64,000 nt of DNA from Tulasnella sp. 424 (lineage: Eukaryota > Basidiomycota > Agaricomycetes > Cantharellales > Tulasnellaceae), in the NCBI GenBank assembly GCA_019633425.1, contig WSUB01000077.1:124001-188000 (forward strand), given 5' to 3'. Positions 35,599 to 47,400 of the stretch are shown piece after piece (positions within the stretch are counted from its first letter, which is position 1; each line of letters opens with the position of its first letter). Under the pieces are notes generated by a model, which was given only the letters and a program-made list of their open reading frames with translations, was not told the origin of the DNA and searched no databases. Position numbers and translations under genes: made by a program.

Positions 35599-36642
35599 GT
35601 TTCGTCAGACTGTTGAAACGAACAAGCGGCCTCTTGTGCCCTACTATGACACGTCCAGTCTTAGGCTCGAGTTCGAGTTTCATAATGATTCTACCTAGTG
35701 ACTTCATGCTATGACAAGAGTTTTGATCCGTAATATTTGTATTGTTGTATCCTTTGCCTTTGCCTGATATATACGCGCCTGCAACCTATTGCTCCCCCAA
35801 CAAATTGCCATGACATCCATCTAGTGGCTTGCTACAGGTTCTGGTGCTTCTATCTTTAGTACCCGCGGAAGGATCTCGAACCGGAAGCGTAAACAAATAC
35901 ATGGCCATGGTTGAGAACGATTTGACGGTCGCTTGTGAACGCCGTGGCCCGACCACAAGACACCCACAAATGATGAAGAGGCAGTGTTGGAGGGTATTGG
36001 AGGTCGTTACGCGAGAGTTCGAGCTACCAAACCAGTGATTCCACAGAACTCCGTGGAAGTACGGGAGCATGCTGTGTCATACCAAATTCATTCACTCTGG
36101 ACCCCGTCGATGCCTCCAGATTATAGAAAGGAGACCATGGATAGACGCCCCTCCAATCACACGAAGAAGAGGCCCCAAAATCGGGGTTTGCCGAATCAAA
36201 ACCAGGTCAGCTATTTTAGGACAATGTTTGCTTGGTACTATCCCCCTGAAGAACGACGAGCGAAAGAAATTTTGCTCAGGAAGCGGGTCTACGACCAGAT
36301 ATCCTCAATGCGTCCGACTGTGAGAGCATTTCCCCTAAGGTGTCATTACGGTACTTATGACTAGGTAGGCGCAAGTCTCAAGCAGCTTTAAATTCGAGTG
36401 CATGCAGCGGCAGCTTTCTTGATGGAGTTGTGGCGATCCCAAGGTCGCACCTTTGATCATACAGTAGTGCGAACAAGTCCCGTTATCGCATTTCGGCCCT
36501 AAATAACTAGCGGCCGACTTCGAATTTGGGTGGATGGGGTTCGCCTCTGAATCGAAGAAACACGTTGCTGCCGACCTGCGACATACGTAATTCAAACAAG
36601 GTATCGACACGTGATGCTAATGCTACGCAAGGACTTATGATT
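35599..36642. other. Intergenic, about 1 kb, between convergent genes
   Basis: This lies between the 3' ends of the EF-hand gene (plus) and HAP5 (minus), so promoters are not expected here, yet it is longer than other convergent gaps. Open frames on both strands (plus 35984-36364, minus 36335-36610) lack motifs or splicing. A decayed gene is possible. Confidence 0.35.
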
Positions 36643-37480
36643 TCAAGTCGACTGAATCTCATGGTCAATCTCTTCAGCCGCATCCATTTCGGCTTCTTCG
36701 GCTTCCTCACCACCCTCTAGATCTTGTTCAATATCGTGTTCCTCCTCCCCATGTCCCTCACCAAGCCTGTGTCGGGCTCCACTCCTTCCTTTCTCATGAG
36801 CGAGCTCCCTAGGTACAATGTCGATAAGAAAATCGAATTGATCTGATTTTGCGATAGCTTTGGCAATGTCAGCCCGTGACAACGTCCGACGTTTATGTGC
36901 CGATGCCACAAGCCAAGCCCGAGAGGTAACCTCAGCGATGAACACTGTAGAGAAGGGCAGGTTACACATGGGTGAGATAAAGCGGTCCTCGGAAGCCTGG
37001 TAAACCCACTGACTTTCGCAAGCTTTTGCAAACAGGATCGGTGCTAGGGAGTGTCATAGACAGCAGCAGAACGTCAGCCGTAAGTCACACAGTCGCAACG
37101 AGTGTATTATGCAGGCCGAGCGTACCGTCAGATCCAATCATCTGTTTGCCCAAGATCGACCAATGAGCAGTTAGCGGGATTTTGCTCTGTGTTATCGCAC
37201 GGCCTGTTCTCCCTCGGCTTACCTTGACGTCTGGGTCGCTCTTCATCACCTTTTTGATCCTAGCGAGGGGCAACGTAGGATGCTTGAAATCAAAGGACTC
37301 CTCCTCAGCTGCTTTGATTTGCCCTTCCCAGAATCGGCGGAGGTGGTCTTCGAGAATCACCGCAGAGTCGTACGCTAGGTCCAACGGGCGATGGTCAGGC
37401 CCTCCTGAGTCAACGATGTACTCCAGCCCAGGGTTTCTGTAGTCGCGCGAGCCTGTTGCATCCGACAGTTGTTGGTCCAT
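36643..37480 (-). CDS. HAP5: CCAAT-binding factor subunit Hap5 (NF-YC)
   Basis: NF-YC histone-fold subunit; with Hap2 and Hap3 it binds CCAAT boxes and controls respiratory and other genes. The start is [18 protein letters not shown] at 37480. The core reads [21 protein letters not shown], then [19 protein letters not shown] / [15 protein letters not shown] / [31 protein letters not shown], and [15 protein letters not shown]. All are family hallmarks. Three introns split the histone fold. The tail is acidic ([20 protein letters not shown]). About 200 residues. A CCAAT box lies upstream at 37898-37902. Confidence 0.95.
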
Positions 37481-37979
37481 GGAAGGGTGGGGAGATGGAG
37501 TGGAAGGGGAAACCGAGATGGTACCAACTACGTACGTGCGACTTCTCTCTTTCGAATCCCCCCTTTGGGTAGGAAAACAACCGTCTCGTGTCTCAGACTC
37601 GCAGACTCTCAAGCTTTCGCCCTTTGCATCTAAGGTGTTAAATTTCGTATCTAGAGCAAAACCAACAGTAGCGTTCAATATACTAACTGGGGAACAAAAT
37701 GCGCTCGAAATCTGGAAAGAAAACCACAAAACGGGAGTGTATCAAAATGGGAAGTCCGCTCAGTGTCCGGGTGAGGGTGTATACGTAGTCGTTAGTGCAT
37801 CATGAGTCGATTGCTGTCGTCTGCAAACAACGTGGGTGGCTTCGTCTGAAGTAGCGCAAGCGTATTTCTCGGAAACAGCAAAGCACGCAGCGATAAGCCA
37901 ATAGTGAACAGTGTACGGAAGTAACTGGCGCGAGAGAAGAAAAGAAACAAAATACATAGAGCCTAGGCGTGAGACTGGT
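37481..37979. promoter_or_regulatory. HAP5 upstream region
   Basis: 500 bp between the CHS7-type gene's stop and the HAP5 start, both on the minus strand. It holds the HAP5 promoter. A CCAAT is seen at 37898-37902 on the plus strand, about 420 bp from the HAP5 ATG. The HAP5 reading frame runs open upstream to about 37729, but I take MDQQ as the start because homologues begin near there. Confidence 0.35.
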
Positions 37980-39372
37980 TTAGTTTGAGTACCAAGGTTC
38001 TTCCCATGATTCTAAACCAACACGGAAACGTCAGTCATCGAGGCAAAATTCCAAATCGACGTTATCCACCGACCTTCTGTGATACTCTTCCACCCGACGA
38101 AAAGCATGACTATAGATCCGGTTTCGAGAACTGTGGCTATTAGAGATCCATCCACCTTGGCTTTGGAGGCCTGCAGCGCGGGATTACTTCGGTCAGACGT
38201 CGGCGCGTTCGAGTCCCGAGAATCGACATCGACTTACAGTGCAGATGTACCGGGATACCGCAAAGTAAATGACTTGCGCCACGGCAAACAGAAGGAAAGC
38301 TGAAATGTAGAACCCTGTGAATTTGTTCAATGATGTCAACTGTGGTCCGGGGATTCGTTAAACCTCGGTCACTAACCCACTGGACGGCGCTCTCGCAAAA
38401 TGCGCAGGATCACCACCATCATGATAATCAAAAAGATAGCCGCAGCTCTAAAAAGGAACAGAGTCAAGTCCAGTACTATGCAAGAATTAGGAGGCGTCTT
38501 ACGCGGCAGGCCAGATGGAGGTTAAAACAAAAAGAGCGATGTTCTTCTGGGCGATAGGGGGATTTGACGGGCCAAATGCACTGGTCCACCCAAAAGCAGT
38601 GTCCAGGGAAATGTAAAGTGTTGCAACAAAAAAGGCAATCGTGAGGCCCCAGAAAGGCTGTTATAACGAATTAGTTTGCTAGGCTGCGTGACTACGATGA
38701 AACTACTCACTGCAAGACTGCTGATGGTGCCATCCTCGACCCACTGCAAACTAACGAGACCATTTGCGATAAGAGCCCAGCCGAGAGCAGCGACGATGCC
38801 CAGATGTATCGCAGTAAGAACGACGAGGGCGGTCGAGGTTTGTCGCAGGAAGGATCCTGTAGTCAGAATTTGGAAGATGAGGGAGAGGGCATACATGGAC
38901 AGGAAGAGTCGGAACTCGACAAGACCTAGTAGCGAATCAGTGGTTATTGGTGGCAGAATGATGAAGGCGGTTCATAACGCACCAACAGCTGCCTTCCGCT
39001 TTGAGGCTCGCAGAATGAGAGCCAGGACGACAAAGAATGAAAGGCCGCATGCAATGATATTGCCAATGTTGCCCAACCTGCCATCACCGACTCTTAAAAT
39101 GGCACACTGAGGGTTTACGCCGACGCCTGCAATGTTGAGGCTGGGCTCTCTTAATGTTTGTGGAGCCTTGGAATTGAGCTAAGCAAGTTCGCAGGGAGTT
39201 GCGGAAACCAACATCAACGATCGAGGTTTGAAAAATGACGGCGCCCCCCCAAGGGAGGAGGACGCTACAAGGGGGGTAGTATATCACTCACTTGACGGAG
39301 GAAGAGATTGCAGTGAGGATAACTTGGGACCGTTCTGCAGAGCGGTTCGAATGAGCCGAATCCGTAGCCCAT
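37980..39372 (-). CDS. CHS7: Chitin synthase export chaperone (Chs7 type)
   Basis: ER membrane protein needed for exit of chitin synthase III-type enzymes. MGYGFGSFEPLCRTVPSYPHC is the typical start (FGxFxxxC), followed by NPQCAILRVG, GNIGNIIACGLSFFVVLALI, EFRLFLSMYALSLIFQILT and ALVVLTAIHLGIVAALGWALIANGLVSLQWVEDGT (the family's NGxVxxQxxEDGT motif). Further membrane segments follow: FWGLTIAFFVATLYISLDTAF, IALFVLTSIWPAAAAIFLIIMM and GFYISAFLLFAVAQVIYF. It ends SIVMLFVGWKSITEESWEEPWYSN, and the stop is at 37980-37982. About seven membrane helices, eight introns, roughly 300 residues. Confidence 0.9.
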
Positions 39373-39987
39373 TCTGGATTATGCGTCGTGTAGGTCGTCT
39401 CTGGTCGTTGGATATGGATGTACAACAGTAGTACAGATGAGGGAGAGCGGATGATGGGAGGAGGCCTTGAGTGCCGGAAACGGGGGGACACGAGGGGGGG
39501 AGGGCGGGCAGTCGGTCGGTCGATATTCCAACTTGTTCTTCTCGAGCACGAGGGGAGATTGCGGCGGCGGGTTCTTGAACCGTTATGTCCGCGTTTTTTC
39601 AGGGTGAGGGTTGCCAAGAACCCAAGGGTCTGGAAGCTAACGAGATAAACGAGTGGTGGGCACTGAAACGAGCGACGATGGGCAGGGCCGATGGTGAAGA
39701 TGATGTCGAGCCAGTCAACGGAGAGATGATTGTAGATTGGGGGGATGCGGCGAGGTGGAATGGCCGTTCGGGAGCCGTGGCACGTTGAGCTTGAGTAATC
39801 AGAATGAAATTGTCTGTCTCTCTCCTTCCAAACCCATCGCTAGAATTCTCTTCTCTCCCGTCGCCACCACTCTCAACGCGTCTCTTGGGCAACGGCCTAG
39901 CAACGTCGACCATCAGCTGACATAAGCATCCTTTGACATTGGGATTCACCGCATTTCTCCGCTAATCCCCATTCCACTCACAAGGCA
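39373..39987. promoter_or_regulatory. Divergent intergenic region, CHS7-type gene and CHY gene
   Basis: 615 bp with the promoters of two divergent genes. The part 39440-39560 is G-rich on the plus strand (CT-rich on the CHS7 coding strand). CT-rich sequence also precedes the CHY gene near 39815-39960. No gene is supported here. Confidence 0.35.
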
Positions 39988-40528
39988 ATGTGGTGAGTCC
40001 GCTGTTCAGCCGAGTTAAAACACTGCAGAGCATTCAAAGATTCTATTATAGCAAGCACATCCTTAACGCTCAAGTGTCTATCAGAGCACCTTGTTGCCAG
40101 AAGTGGTTTGACTGTCCTGAATGCCATGCTGAGGTTTCTGATCACACGTTACGCAAAACAAACGAAATGACCTTTATCTGCAAGAAATGCAAGAAGGCGT
40201 TCCGAAAGGATATGAACGTCTTCGAGGAGAGCGACGAGTACTGTCCTCATTGTGATAATCACTACGTAAGCTCGCGCTGAACCTTCAACCACAAAGCCAC
40301 GTCGCTCAGCTTTTGTCTCAGGTGATCGAAGCGAAAACGCCGCAAGCAGTGGTTGGCGTCGAAGGAGAAGATGCGAGAAAGGATGCGAGGCAAGTCGGAA
40401 ATTATACCCATGGTGGTTTCATTCGCCGCTGACGAATGCCAAAAAGAATGATCAAAGATGAGCGTGTCAAACAAGACGCTTACCGGTCAATCTTTACCAA
40501 TTCAGATATATCTGATAGGCTGGGCTAG
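39988..40528 (+). CDS. Small CHY zinc-finger protein
   Basis: The ATG at 39988 and two more bases form the first coding exon (ATGTG), spliced to CKHILNAQVSIRAPCCQKW, FDCPECHAEVSDH, then TFICKKCKKAFRKDM and EYCPHCDNHY. The Cys/His pattern (CKH, CC, CPECH, CKKC, CPHC) is that of the CHY zinc finger (as in Hot13 and the CHY domain of Pirh2). The C-terminus is VIEAKTPQAVVGVEGEDARK and ends SDISDRLG; TAG at 40526-40528. Three introns; the last (40390-40446) has a GC donor (GAG|GCAAGT) and a branch-like CTGAC. About 120 residues. Hot13-type proteins act on zinc and redox state of mitochondrial intermembrane-space import; whether this one does is inference. Confidence 0.9.
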
Positions 40529-40684
40529 CTTCGCTTTCTGGTCTATTCTGTCGTCCGCTCTCATTCGCGTTTTTAGTCCGCTCCCTTGTCATCGACAACA
40601 TAATCACCATTAACGTTACATATTACAGAACCGTTCATAGTATCTCAACGGAGAATTTAAAACACTTTTCATACCACTTGCCAA

Positions 40685-42253
40685 TCAGTGTCCACTAGGA
40701 TTCATACCAGAGTAGGGCTGATTAACATCTCGCATTTCCTCATCGTCCCCGTCGCTTTCCCCGACGGCATCTCCCCTGCCATCGGCTATGGGTCGCAGGA
40801 GGTTGGACATCGTTTCCCCGCGCTCACCCCGCGATCGTCGAGATCTTTTGGGTGAGGGAGACGATGAATGAGCTGGACCCCCCGCTTGATTTTGGTAAGG
40901 CGAAGGTTGCGCCATTGTACGTTGAAATCTTTCACGGAAATACTCGACAGGCGTTGGGGCCGGTCCTGCGGTGGCGGGTGTCGCGGAACCTTCAGTGAAA
41001 GGCACATGCTCGGCAGACCCTTGGGCTGGGACACCGTTCGCTGGTTGATGAGAGGGCAGATGCCTCTGATCATCGAAAGGAAGTAAGTATCTGTAACGGA
41101 GGTGCGGGGATGTGAAGCTTACCATGTGATTCCACTGATCCCAAGCCGAAGCAATGAGCTGCTGAACAGCATGCAAGTCTCCATCCGACATGCCCATTGT
41201 GGCCATGACGTGCGCCTTCAGCATGGGGGCGCAAGAGAAAGCAAGCATCATGTAGCTTGCGAATGTCTCGCCGGGGCTGCCACCTGGGGCCGGTGCTCCA
41301 GAAGGTGGGGGTTGTTGCACAGTTGGAACAGCAGGTCCCGGGGTCACCGAGGAAGGGTTCTGAGCAGGCGGTGGGAGAGGCTGTTGCTGAGCTGGTATCA
41401 TCTGATTGTTTAGCACTCCTGATCGGGCCTCGGCCAGAATTTGAGCCTGCGCTGCTTGAGCTTGCAACGCGGCTGCCGCAACTTGGTCTTGATATAACAT
41501 TTGCTCTTGAGCGAGAAGCAAATGCGGATGAGGAGGGCCATGGCCGGCAGGGTGATGAGCGTGCTGTGGATGAGCATGGGAGTAGCCGGGAGGAGGCGGA
41601 AGCTGGTTGATGTCGTCCATCGCCGACATTCGTTTAGCTTTTAGGAGAGCCCTATGCTTCCTCTGGCGTTCCCTCGCAGCTCGCCTAACCTTTTCGCGTT
41701 TCATATCTTCTTCGGACACCGGTCTTGGGTCTTCTGGAACTGGTACTAGCAGGCTACTAGGACCGGCGACGTTCTGGGTGTTATTAGTAACCACGCTGCT
41801 TTGGGGGTGTGGCAAGTTGATTGGGGGAGCGAGTACTTGGGGAGGCGGAGGTACAGGCTCTTGTACCTGTATTGGCATGGGCATAGGTTGAGAGGGAGGT
41901 GGCTGAGAAGGGGGCGGCTGGGAGGAACTTGGGATCGATACTTGGGGGACAACGGATGGTTGAGAGCTCGCTGAGACGAGGTTATGCGTTTGTGGCTGCT
42001 CCTCCATCGGCACCCCAGCGACGAGGTCTCCATCTTTCTGCATCAACATCATCTTATCTCTCGCTCTCTTCCTCCTTTGGCGCTCCCTCGCCTTCTCCCG
42101 TTTTAGCTCAAGCTCGCGGTTGTCCGTCTCTTCGATTGGTCTGCCTGGTTTGCGTTTGGCGATAGGGGAAGAAGTGGCGGCTTGATGAGCGTTTGGTTGA
42201 AGGTGTTGGTCATGATGTTGGGATGAGGATTGTGGATGTGATGCGTCGTCCAT
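40685..42253 (-). CDS. Basic-block protein with AT-hook-like motif, unknown function
   Basis: The start is MDDASHPQSSSQHHDQHLQ at 42253. A continuous frame of 522 codons contains one likely intron of 57 nt (in frame, GTAAGC donor, GATCAG acceptor near 41065-41121), which leaves about 503 residues. The N-terminus has KRKPGRP, like the core of an AT-hook, then the basic block LKREKARERQRRKRARDK. About 100 residues later comes a second one, MKREKVRRAARERQRKHRALLKAKR. Both resemble bZIP basic regions, but no leucine heptad follows. Between and after them are Pro/Gln-rich stretches. A probable helical part (GETFASYMMLAFSCAPMLKAH, ATMGMSDGDLHAVQQLIASAWDQW) follows. The end is acidic (DGRGDAVGESDGDDEEMRD). 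Probably nuclear and DNA- or RNA-binding; not a family I can name. Confidence 0.75.
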   Translation of the reverse strand: MDDASHPQSSSQHHDQHLQPNAHQAATSSPIAKRKPGRPIEETDNRELELKREKARERQRRKRARDKMMLMQKDGDLVAGVPMEEQPQTHNLVSASSQPSVVPQVSIPSSSQPPPSQPPPSQPMPMPIQVQEPVPPPPQVLAPPINLPHPQSSVVTNNTQNVAGPSSLLVPVPEDPRPVSEEDMKREKVRRAARERQRKHRALLKAKRMSAMDDINQLPPPPGYSHAHPQHAHHPAGHGPPHPHLLLAQEQMLYQDQVAAAALQAQAAQAQILAEARSGVLNNQMIPAQQQPLPPPAQNPSSVTPGPAVPTVQQPPPSGAPAPGGSPGETFASYMMLAFSCAPMLKAHVMATMGMSDGDLHAVQQLIASAWDQWNHMVSFTSPHLRYRYLLPFDDQRHLPSHQPANGVPAQGSAEHVPFTEGSATPATAGPAPTPVEYFRERFQRTMAQPSPYQNQAGGPAHSSSPSPKRSRRSRGERGETMSNLLRPIADGRGDAVGESDGDDEEMRDVNQPYSGMNPSGH

Positions 42254-43259
42254 TTCCTTTGATATTCGTGACTGAGGGTGACGGCGGGTATGGTCACTCG
42301 TGACGACGTAGGCGGTTCAAACTCGCATTCCACCCGAATGGCTTAGTCAGCGGTGGACAACACACACCAGCGCTCAAGGGCACTGTTCCTCCAACATCAA
42401 TGTCTGCATCAAGACAATACTAATAGATCGATTCCAAAAAGGTTCAAGTCCTACGAGGCTAGTGGAAAGAGTAGCAGTAATGTCCAGCGTAATCATTAAA
42501 ATGCCGGGATTTCACTTGGCGCAGGCAAATGGACGGAAAATGCGACGATCAAAGGACATCATTGATGCAAGGTATGGTATGACTGTGACAAAGCGACCAC
42601 TCCGTGTGAGCATTAATAGCTGCAAGAGCGTACAACGGTACAGGTGGAAAGAACGGGCCGGTGGATGCTTTGTACATCCTCCACGCCGGCACGATCTGTT
42701 CGTGATGGATCTAACGAGCAACGTTCCAGACGCCGTAAATAGCATGACATCGTCACACGTGATGGGACTAATTCAATGGGAGCGTTATCGGATTGGTGGT
42801 CGTTAGCCAGCGGCCGAATGGATTGTGCCGTAGGAGTCAGCAGAGCTGCCCAGAGTCACCAGGCACATCCGCGTCTAACCAATGGCATTCTTAGAGGAAC
42901 CAATGGGTAGATTCCCGTTGGAGAGTGTGTGTAGATGTCGAGGCCGACATTCTGCCAAAACGCCGCGGACGAGCCGGAGAACGGAAATTGCCGCACTCAG
43001 GCCAAGGCCTCTTTCCAGTTCATCGACGACGAGGACTCCATGTGGGAGACGTCCTCTACTTATAGATTCCTGTATAATGCTGGTCACAGAGCCTGATCAA
43101 CGGTTCACATGTTTGCTGCTGTTCCGAAGTTGGCCGAAGAGCGAGTGTTTGGTTTTCGACGTCCAGTCGATACGCCGTGCTTCTTCCGCTCTCCCGTCAT
43201 CCAGATCTCTCTCACCACCGACTACTTAAGACGCCAGACATCCGGGAAACGATTACAAA
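42254..43259. promoter_or_regulatory. 1 kb divergent intergenic region with three CCAAT boxes
   Basis: This separates the basic-block gene (minus) from COA1 (plus). CCAAT occurs at 42879-42883 and 42900-42904, each inside the same nine bases AACCAATGG, 21 bp apart and about 360-380 bp before the COA1 ATG. ATTGG is at 42792-42796. Open frames in this stretch have no support as genes. Pairing with the HAP complex is inference. Confidence 0.45.
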
Positions 43260-44216
43260 ATGAATCCCTTGAATCGTCACTTTCTTTCTGCTCTCACTCC
43301 TCTCCGCGCTACTACCATGTCGTTCTCTTCATTTCGTCTCATCCGAAAAGAGCTCAAAGTTCCCCCACCTCCAAATCCAGGACGCTTCAGCACATTTGGA
43401 TCAGTATCAAAACCTTTATATGCCCCGGGAATTCCTCATCCTTCAACCTATGGGGTCAAGCAAGAAGCGCAGTCCACGTCCTTCGATTCGGTCGCAAAGC
43501 CCCGTGCACGCTATGACCGACCCAAACTAAAAACGACTCGGGAACTCCCGGAAATCAAAGTGAGACGACGCACTCCTTCTTTGTGAAAAATGGATACCAA
43601 CACTGTCACTTTTTTCAGAGTCGAAAACCATTATACTTTGCTTTGGGCGTAGGCGCAGTGTCGTTATGGGCGGCATTTCTCATCTACACCGCCAATCAAG
43701 AGCGCCTCTCCGCTTCCATTGTGCGCCAGTGCATTCTAAAAACCAAGCGGAGTCAAAATCCAGAGCTTATAGAAGCTCTAGGAAATGGCCTTACCCTTGA
43801 GCCGGTCTGGTGGATGCTCAATCAACCATGGGTCAACGGGCAGGTGTGTCCCGGCTCAGAGCTCTGTCACCTGGATCCGTCGTAATGTCTTTTCCACCGC
43901 GTTAGATTAACATGCCAAAGGGACAGATAGATGTATCACTACGAGTAGTGGGATCAAAAGGTAAGGGACTCGAGCGTATTCAGTCATTATCGGCCCTCAT
44001 CTGGTTCATCCTCAACCAGGGGCCGGCACGCTATATTTCACCAGCATCCGCCGCGAGAAAGGAGCGCCATTCACGATATGTACGTCCCGATTCCCATGGT
44101 CTAGAACGGATTTAAACTTATTGCTCGTCGATGAAGTGCGTTTCAAAGTTATTACAGATGATGGAAGAACAATCCATCTTGACCCCAAGGAAGATTTTGA
44201 GAATACGTCGACCTAG
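43260..44216 (+). CDS. COA1: Cytochrome c oxidase assembly factor 1 (Coa1)
   Basis: Inner-membrane protein that helps Cox1 mature into complex IV. MNPLNRHFLSALTPLRATTM is a likely mitochondrial presequence. Then come a basic, Pro-rich part (LPEIKSRK), one membrane helix PLYFALGVGAVSLWAAFLIY, TANQERLSASIVRQCILKTK, NPELIEALGNGLTLEPVWW and WVNGQINMPKGQIDVSLRVVGSKGAGTLYFTSIRR (the family's beta-rich domain), and LRFKVITDDGRTIHLD. TAG at 44214-44216. Four introns; about 245 residues. Two CCAAT boxes lie upstream. Confidence 0.9.
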
Positions 44217-44495
44217 TGTAAATACTAAAACCCCATCCTGATCATGGAATCTATCGTTATTTTTCACATTCGAGATCCTTGAATACTAAGACAAAACCAA
44301 ATAAAGCGGTAGAAATACAGTGACGAAATACCAAACCCTAGAACGTGACGAAACCATTTACAAGGCAGAAATTTGTAGAATATGAAAGTGCCGTTTGGAG
44401 GTAGACCTCCAAGCGGTGACAAAGGAGAATAAAATGACGGTCAGTAAAGCAAAATAATCGACGATTCCAAAAAAAGAGTTCAGAAGGCTGCCGGG

Positions 44496-47400
44496 TTAAG
44501 CGAGGGCACCAGTGTAGTCTTCCAGGGGATATACCAACGCTCGAACCCTTTGAAGGACAAGTTCGGGATAGAATCTGCGCCATATCATGTTTAGTTCAAA
44601 TCAAGATCTTCAATTATCTTGAATCGGAAAGCGTACCTAGCTTCCATGCGACGGAAGAGATTCTGTGCTCTCTCGCGCTCACCAGCGCCTAGTTCAGCTC
44701 GCACCATGGCTTCCCAAGTCGAGGGCTGGCCCACGAGAGTCAGTAATGCAACTAGGAAGTAGGGTATGAAGTACGCACCTCACGATACACCGGTCCGTCA
44801 TCATGACTTTGAACTTCAATCTCTCCGTCCTCCATTCCATGGCCGTGACGAACGTGGCCGGCGAGCCCACTTGGAGGATCGTCAAGACTCTCGAACAACG
44901 ACCGTGCACCCTCCATGTCACCACACTGAGCCAAGCTTTTGATTACGAGGTTCGCCACGTATGCAGTCATGTGTACGTGACTGACCCGAAGACGTTCGAG
45001 GTACTGGCGAACGAGATCAGGGCGGCGATGACTGACGAAGACGTTAATAAGGGCTTCGTAGCAAACCGGGTCTGGGAGGCGAACGGTGGAAGGAGACGCA
45101 TTCCTGACGTAAGGCTTGTTCGCGATGGACTCAAAAACTCCGATTGCCTTATCGAGATCCTTTGCGACGCAACCGTATGCGTTGATGAGACTTGCGAAGT
45201 GGGGTCCACCAACTTGAACACTGTGATCGTGTTCGAGTTGCCTGAAAACCTTTTCCATCTCTACCAGATTAACGGGCTCTATAGTTCCGTAACAATCCAT
45301 GAGAAGCTACGGATGGAACGAGGTTAGACGTTAGAACAAATCTCGCTGAAAAGTGACAAGGTTCACTCACTTTGTAGGTATGCGCCGTCGGACGGATCCT
45401 CCTTGACAACATTTTTTGATAGTATAGTAGGGCCTGCTCGCGGTCTGGTTTGATCTGTACATACATCTGGATCATGGTGTTGAAAGGAGGGACGCGGGGC
45501 TTCATCCCTGGCTGGACGAGCATCTCCTCAAACAGATACTTGGCAGTTTGTTCGTCACCAATGCGAGTGCACGCTCCAATAAGGGCACCGTATGTGACCG
45601 AACTCCAGCGTACACCTTCCTCCTTCATCTTGGCAAAGAGGGTGAGCGCCTCGTCGGCGCGACGGGCACGGGATAGGGCTGAAATGACGACGTTGTAGAG
45701 GTAGGTGTGTGCTTTGACGCCCAGACTCTGGGACTCAGCAAAGAGGTTGCTAGCGACCGTCGCGTCGTCCGTCATCGTTTTGCTTGCGATAATGAGGGCG
45801 GCGTATGACGCTGCGGAAGGCGCTCCCCGTTGCTCGATGATTCGCTGACGGTGTACATTGCTGGTGACAACATCGCCGGCGATCGCAGCTGCTTGCATCA
45901 TTCCGTCCTCGATCTGGAACCAACTTTGAGCTTGCCATGGCTTGTCGTACGCAATGGCCTCTAGAAGAGGCTGCGATGATGCATAGACGTGCTTTGCCTG
46001 TTCGTACAGACCGTGCTTGGACAGGATGGTAACGTACTGCGCTGTAGTCGCGGGTGCAGGGTGCAAACCGTTCTGAATGGATGAGATATAGCGGTTATAA
46101 GACTCGATGGGGGTGATGCCCTTGTATTCGGGGAGACAGAAGTCGTCCAAGAATCGAGTGATGCTCTCGCCAACGCGAATCGGAGACTGTGGAAGTGGAG
46201 CGAAAGATGCAGAGTCGGGGGAAGGTATTACAGAGCTGGCCCTCGTGAGTTCGGGCGAGGAGTCAGGATCGGACGCCGAAGCTGCCGTCGTAGAGGTATA
46301 CTGAGCTAGAGTGGCTGCTCCGAATGGGGCTAACATGGCAACTGTCTCTTCCTCCGAAAAGATGCCTCCGCTCTCTGCGAGACGTTCGCCCACAAGCGCC
46401 GCCATCTGCTCCTTGACTGCATGGGTGAAGGTATTCCGTGCAACGAGCTCGCCAAGACCCGTAACAAACGACTGGTACTGACGGGAAACACGTTCATCTG
46501 GCTTGCGAGAGCGATAATGCTGGGCGAAGACTTGGGTCAAGAGCAACCATTCTCCATGATCGGAAACCGCATCCCGCACAGCGAGGAGTCCTTCGCGAGA
46601 ATAAGCGGTGACAAGGGCTGGGACCATGAACTCGGGTATTGGGGGAATGCCGAATGAGGTGGCGAGATTGGCCAGATCAAGCAGTTTGCGCACGGCGAGT
46701 TCGTCGGGGTGGGCGAGTAGGACGGCACGCTGTGTTGATTTAAGGATACTGGGAAGCCACTGACGGATGTGGCGGACTTGGGCGGTGTCTGCCAGGATCG
46801 GGTCGTTCAGGCGGACTACGAGATCCCCAACGGTTCTCATTGCCAATGTGAAACGCCCGTTGCTAGCGAGGACGTCAAACACTTGAAGAACAGCGGGGCG
46901 GACAGTTGGTCGGGAGAATGCTGCTGGAGTGCGAAGGGAAGAGACGAGAGATTCGAGGAGTGCATCGACCTGCGGTTCGGACGATGCCAAGGACTCGACA
47001 GTGCGTTTGGTAAGGTCGGCGAACAGCGAGAGGTATGGGAGCGGCCATTCGTGAATTCTGTCTTTCATGCTCCGAACCTCCAAAAGACGATAGTAGCGTG
47101 CAAAGGCGCGAATATCGTTTGCTTTGTGAAGCGCGTGTAATAGATCCGTCCAAGCTTGGCGTGTGGGTGGGAGAGGTGAGAAGGCAGAGATACTTTGGAG
47201 AGAGCTCTCGGACAGGCCGTCATCGTCGGACTCCTCGTTCGCGGACTCGTCTGAGACTGCAGACTGTTCGGCGGCGAGGAGCTGGTCGAACCACTTGCAA
47301 GCTGAAGCTACGTCTCCAGCCTCACAGAAACCTTTAATGATCGTAGAGTATGTTCCCGGGTTGGGAGGAGGTGCGGTTGGGGGCATCCCGTTCCTGCTGC

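Noticed and set aside
35984..36364. Plus-strand 126-codon frame between the EF-hand gene and HAP5
   Set aside because: No motif or splicing; not enough to call a gene.
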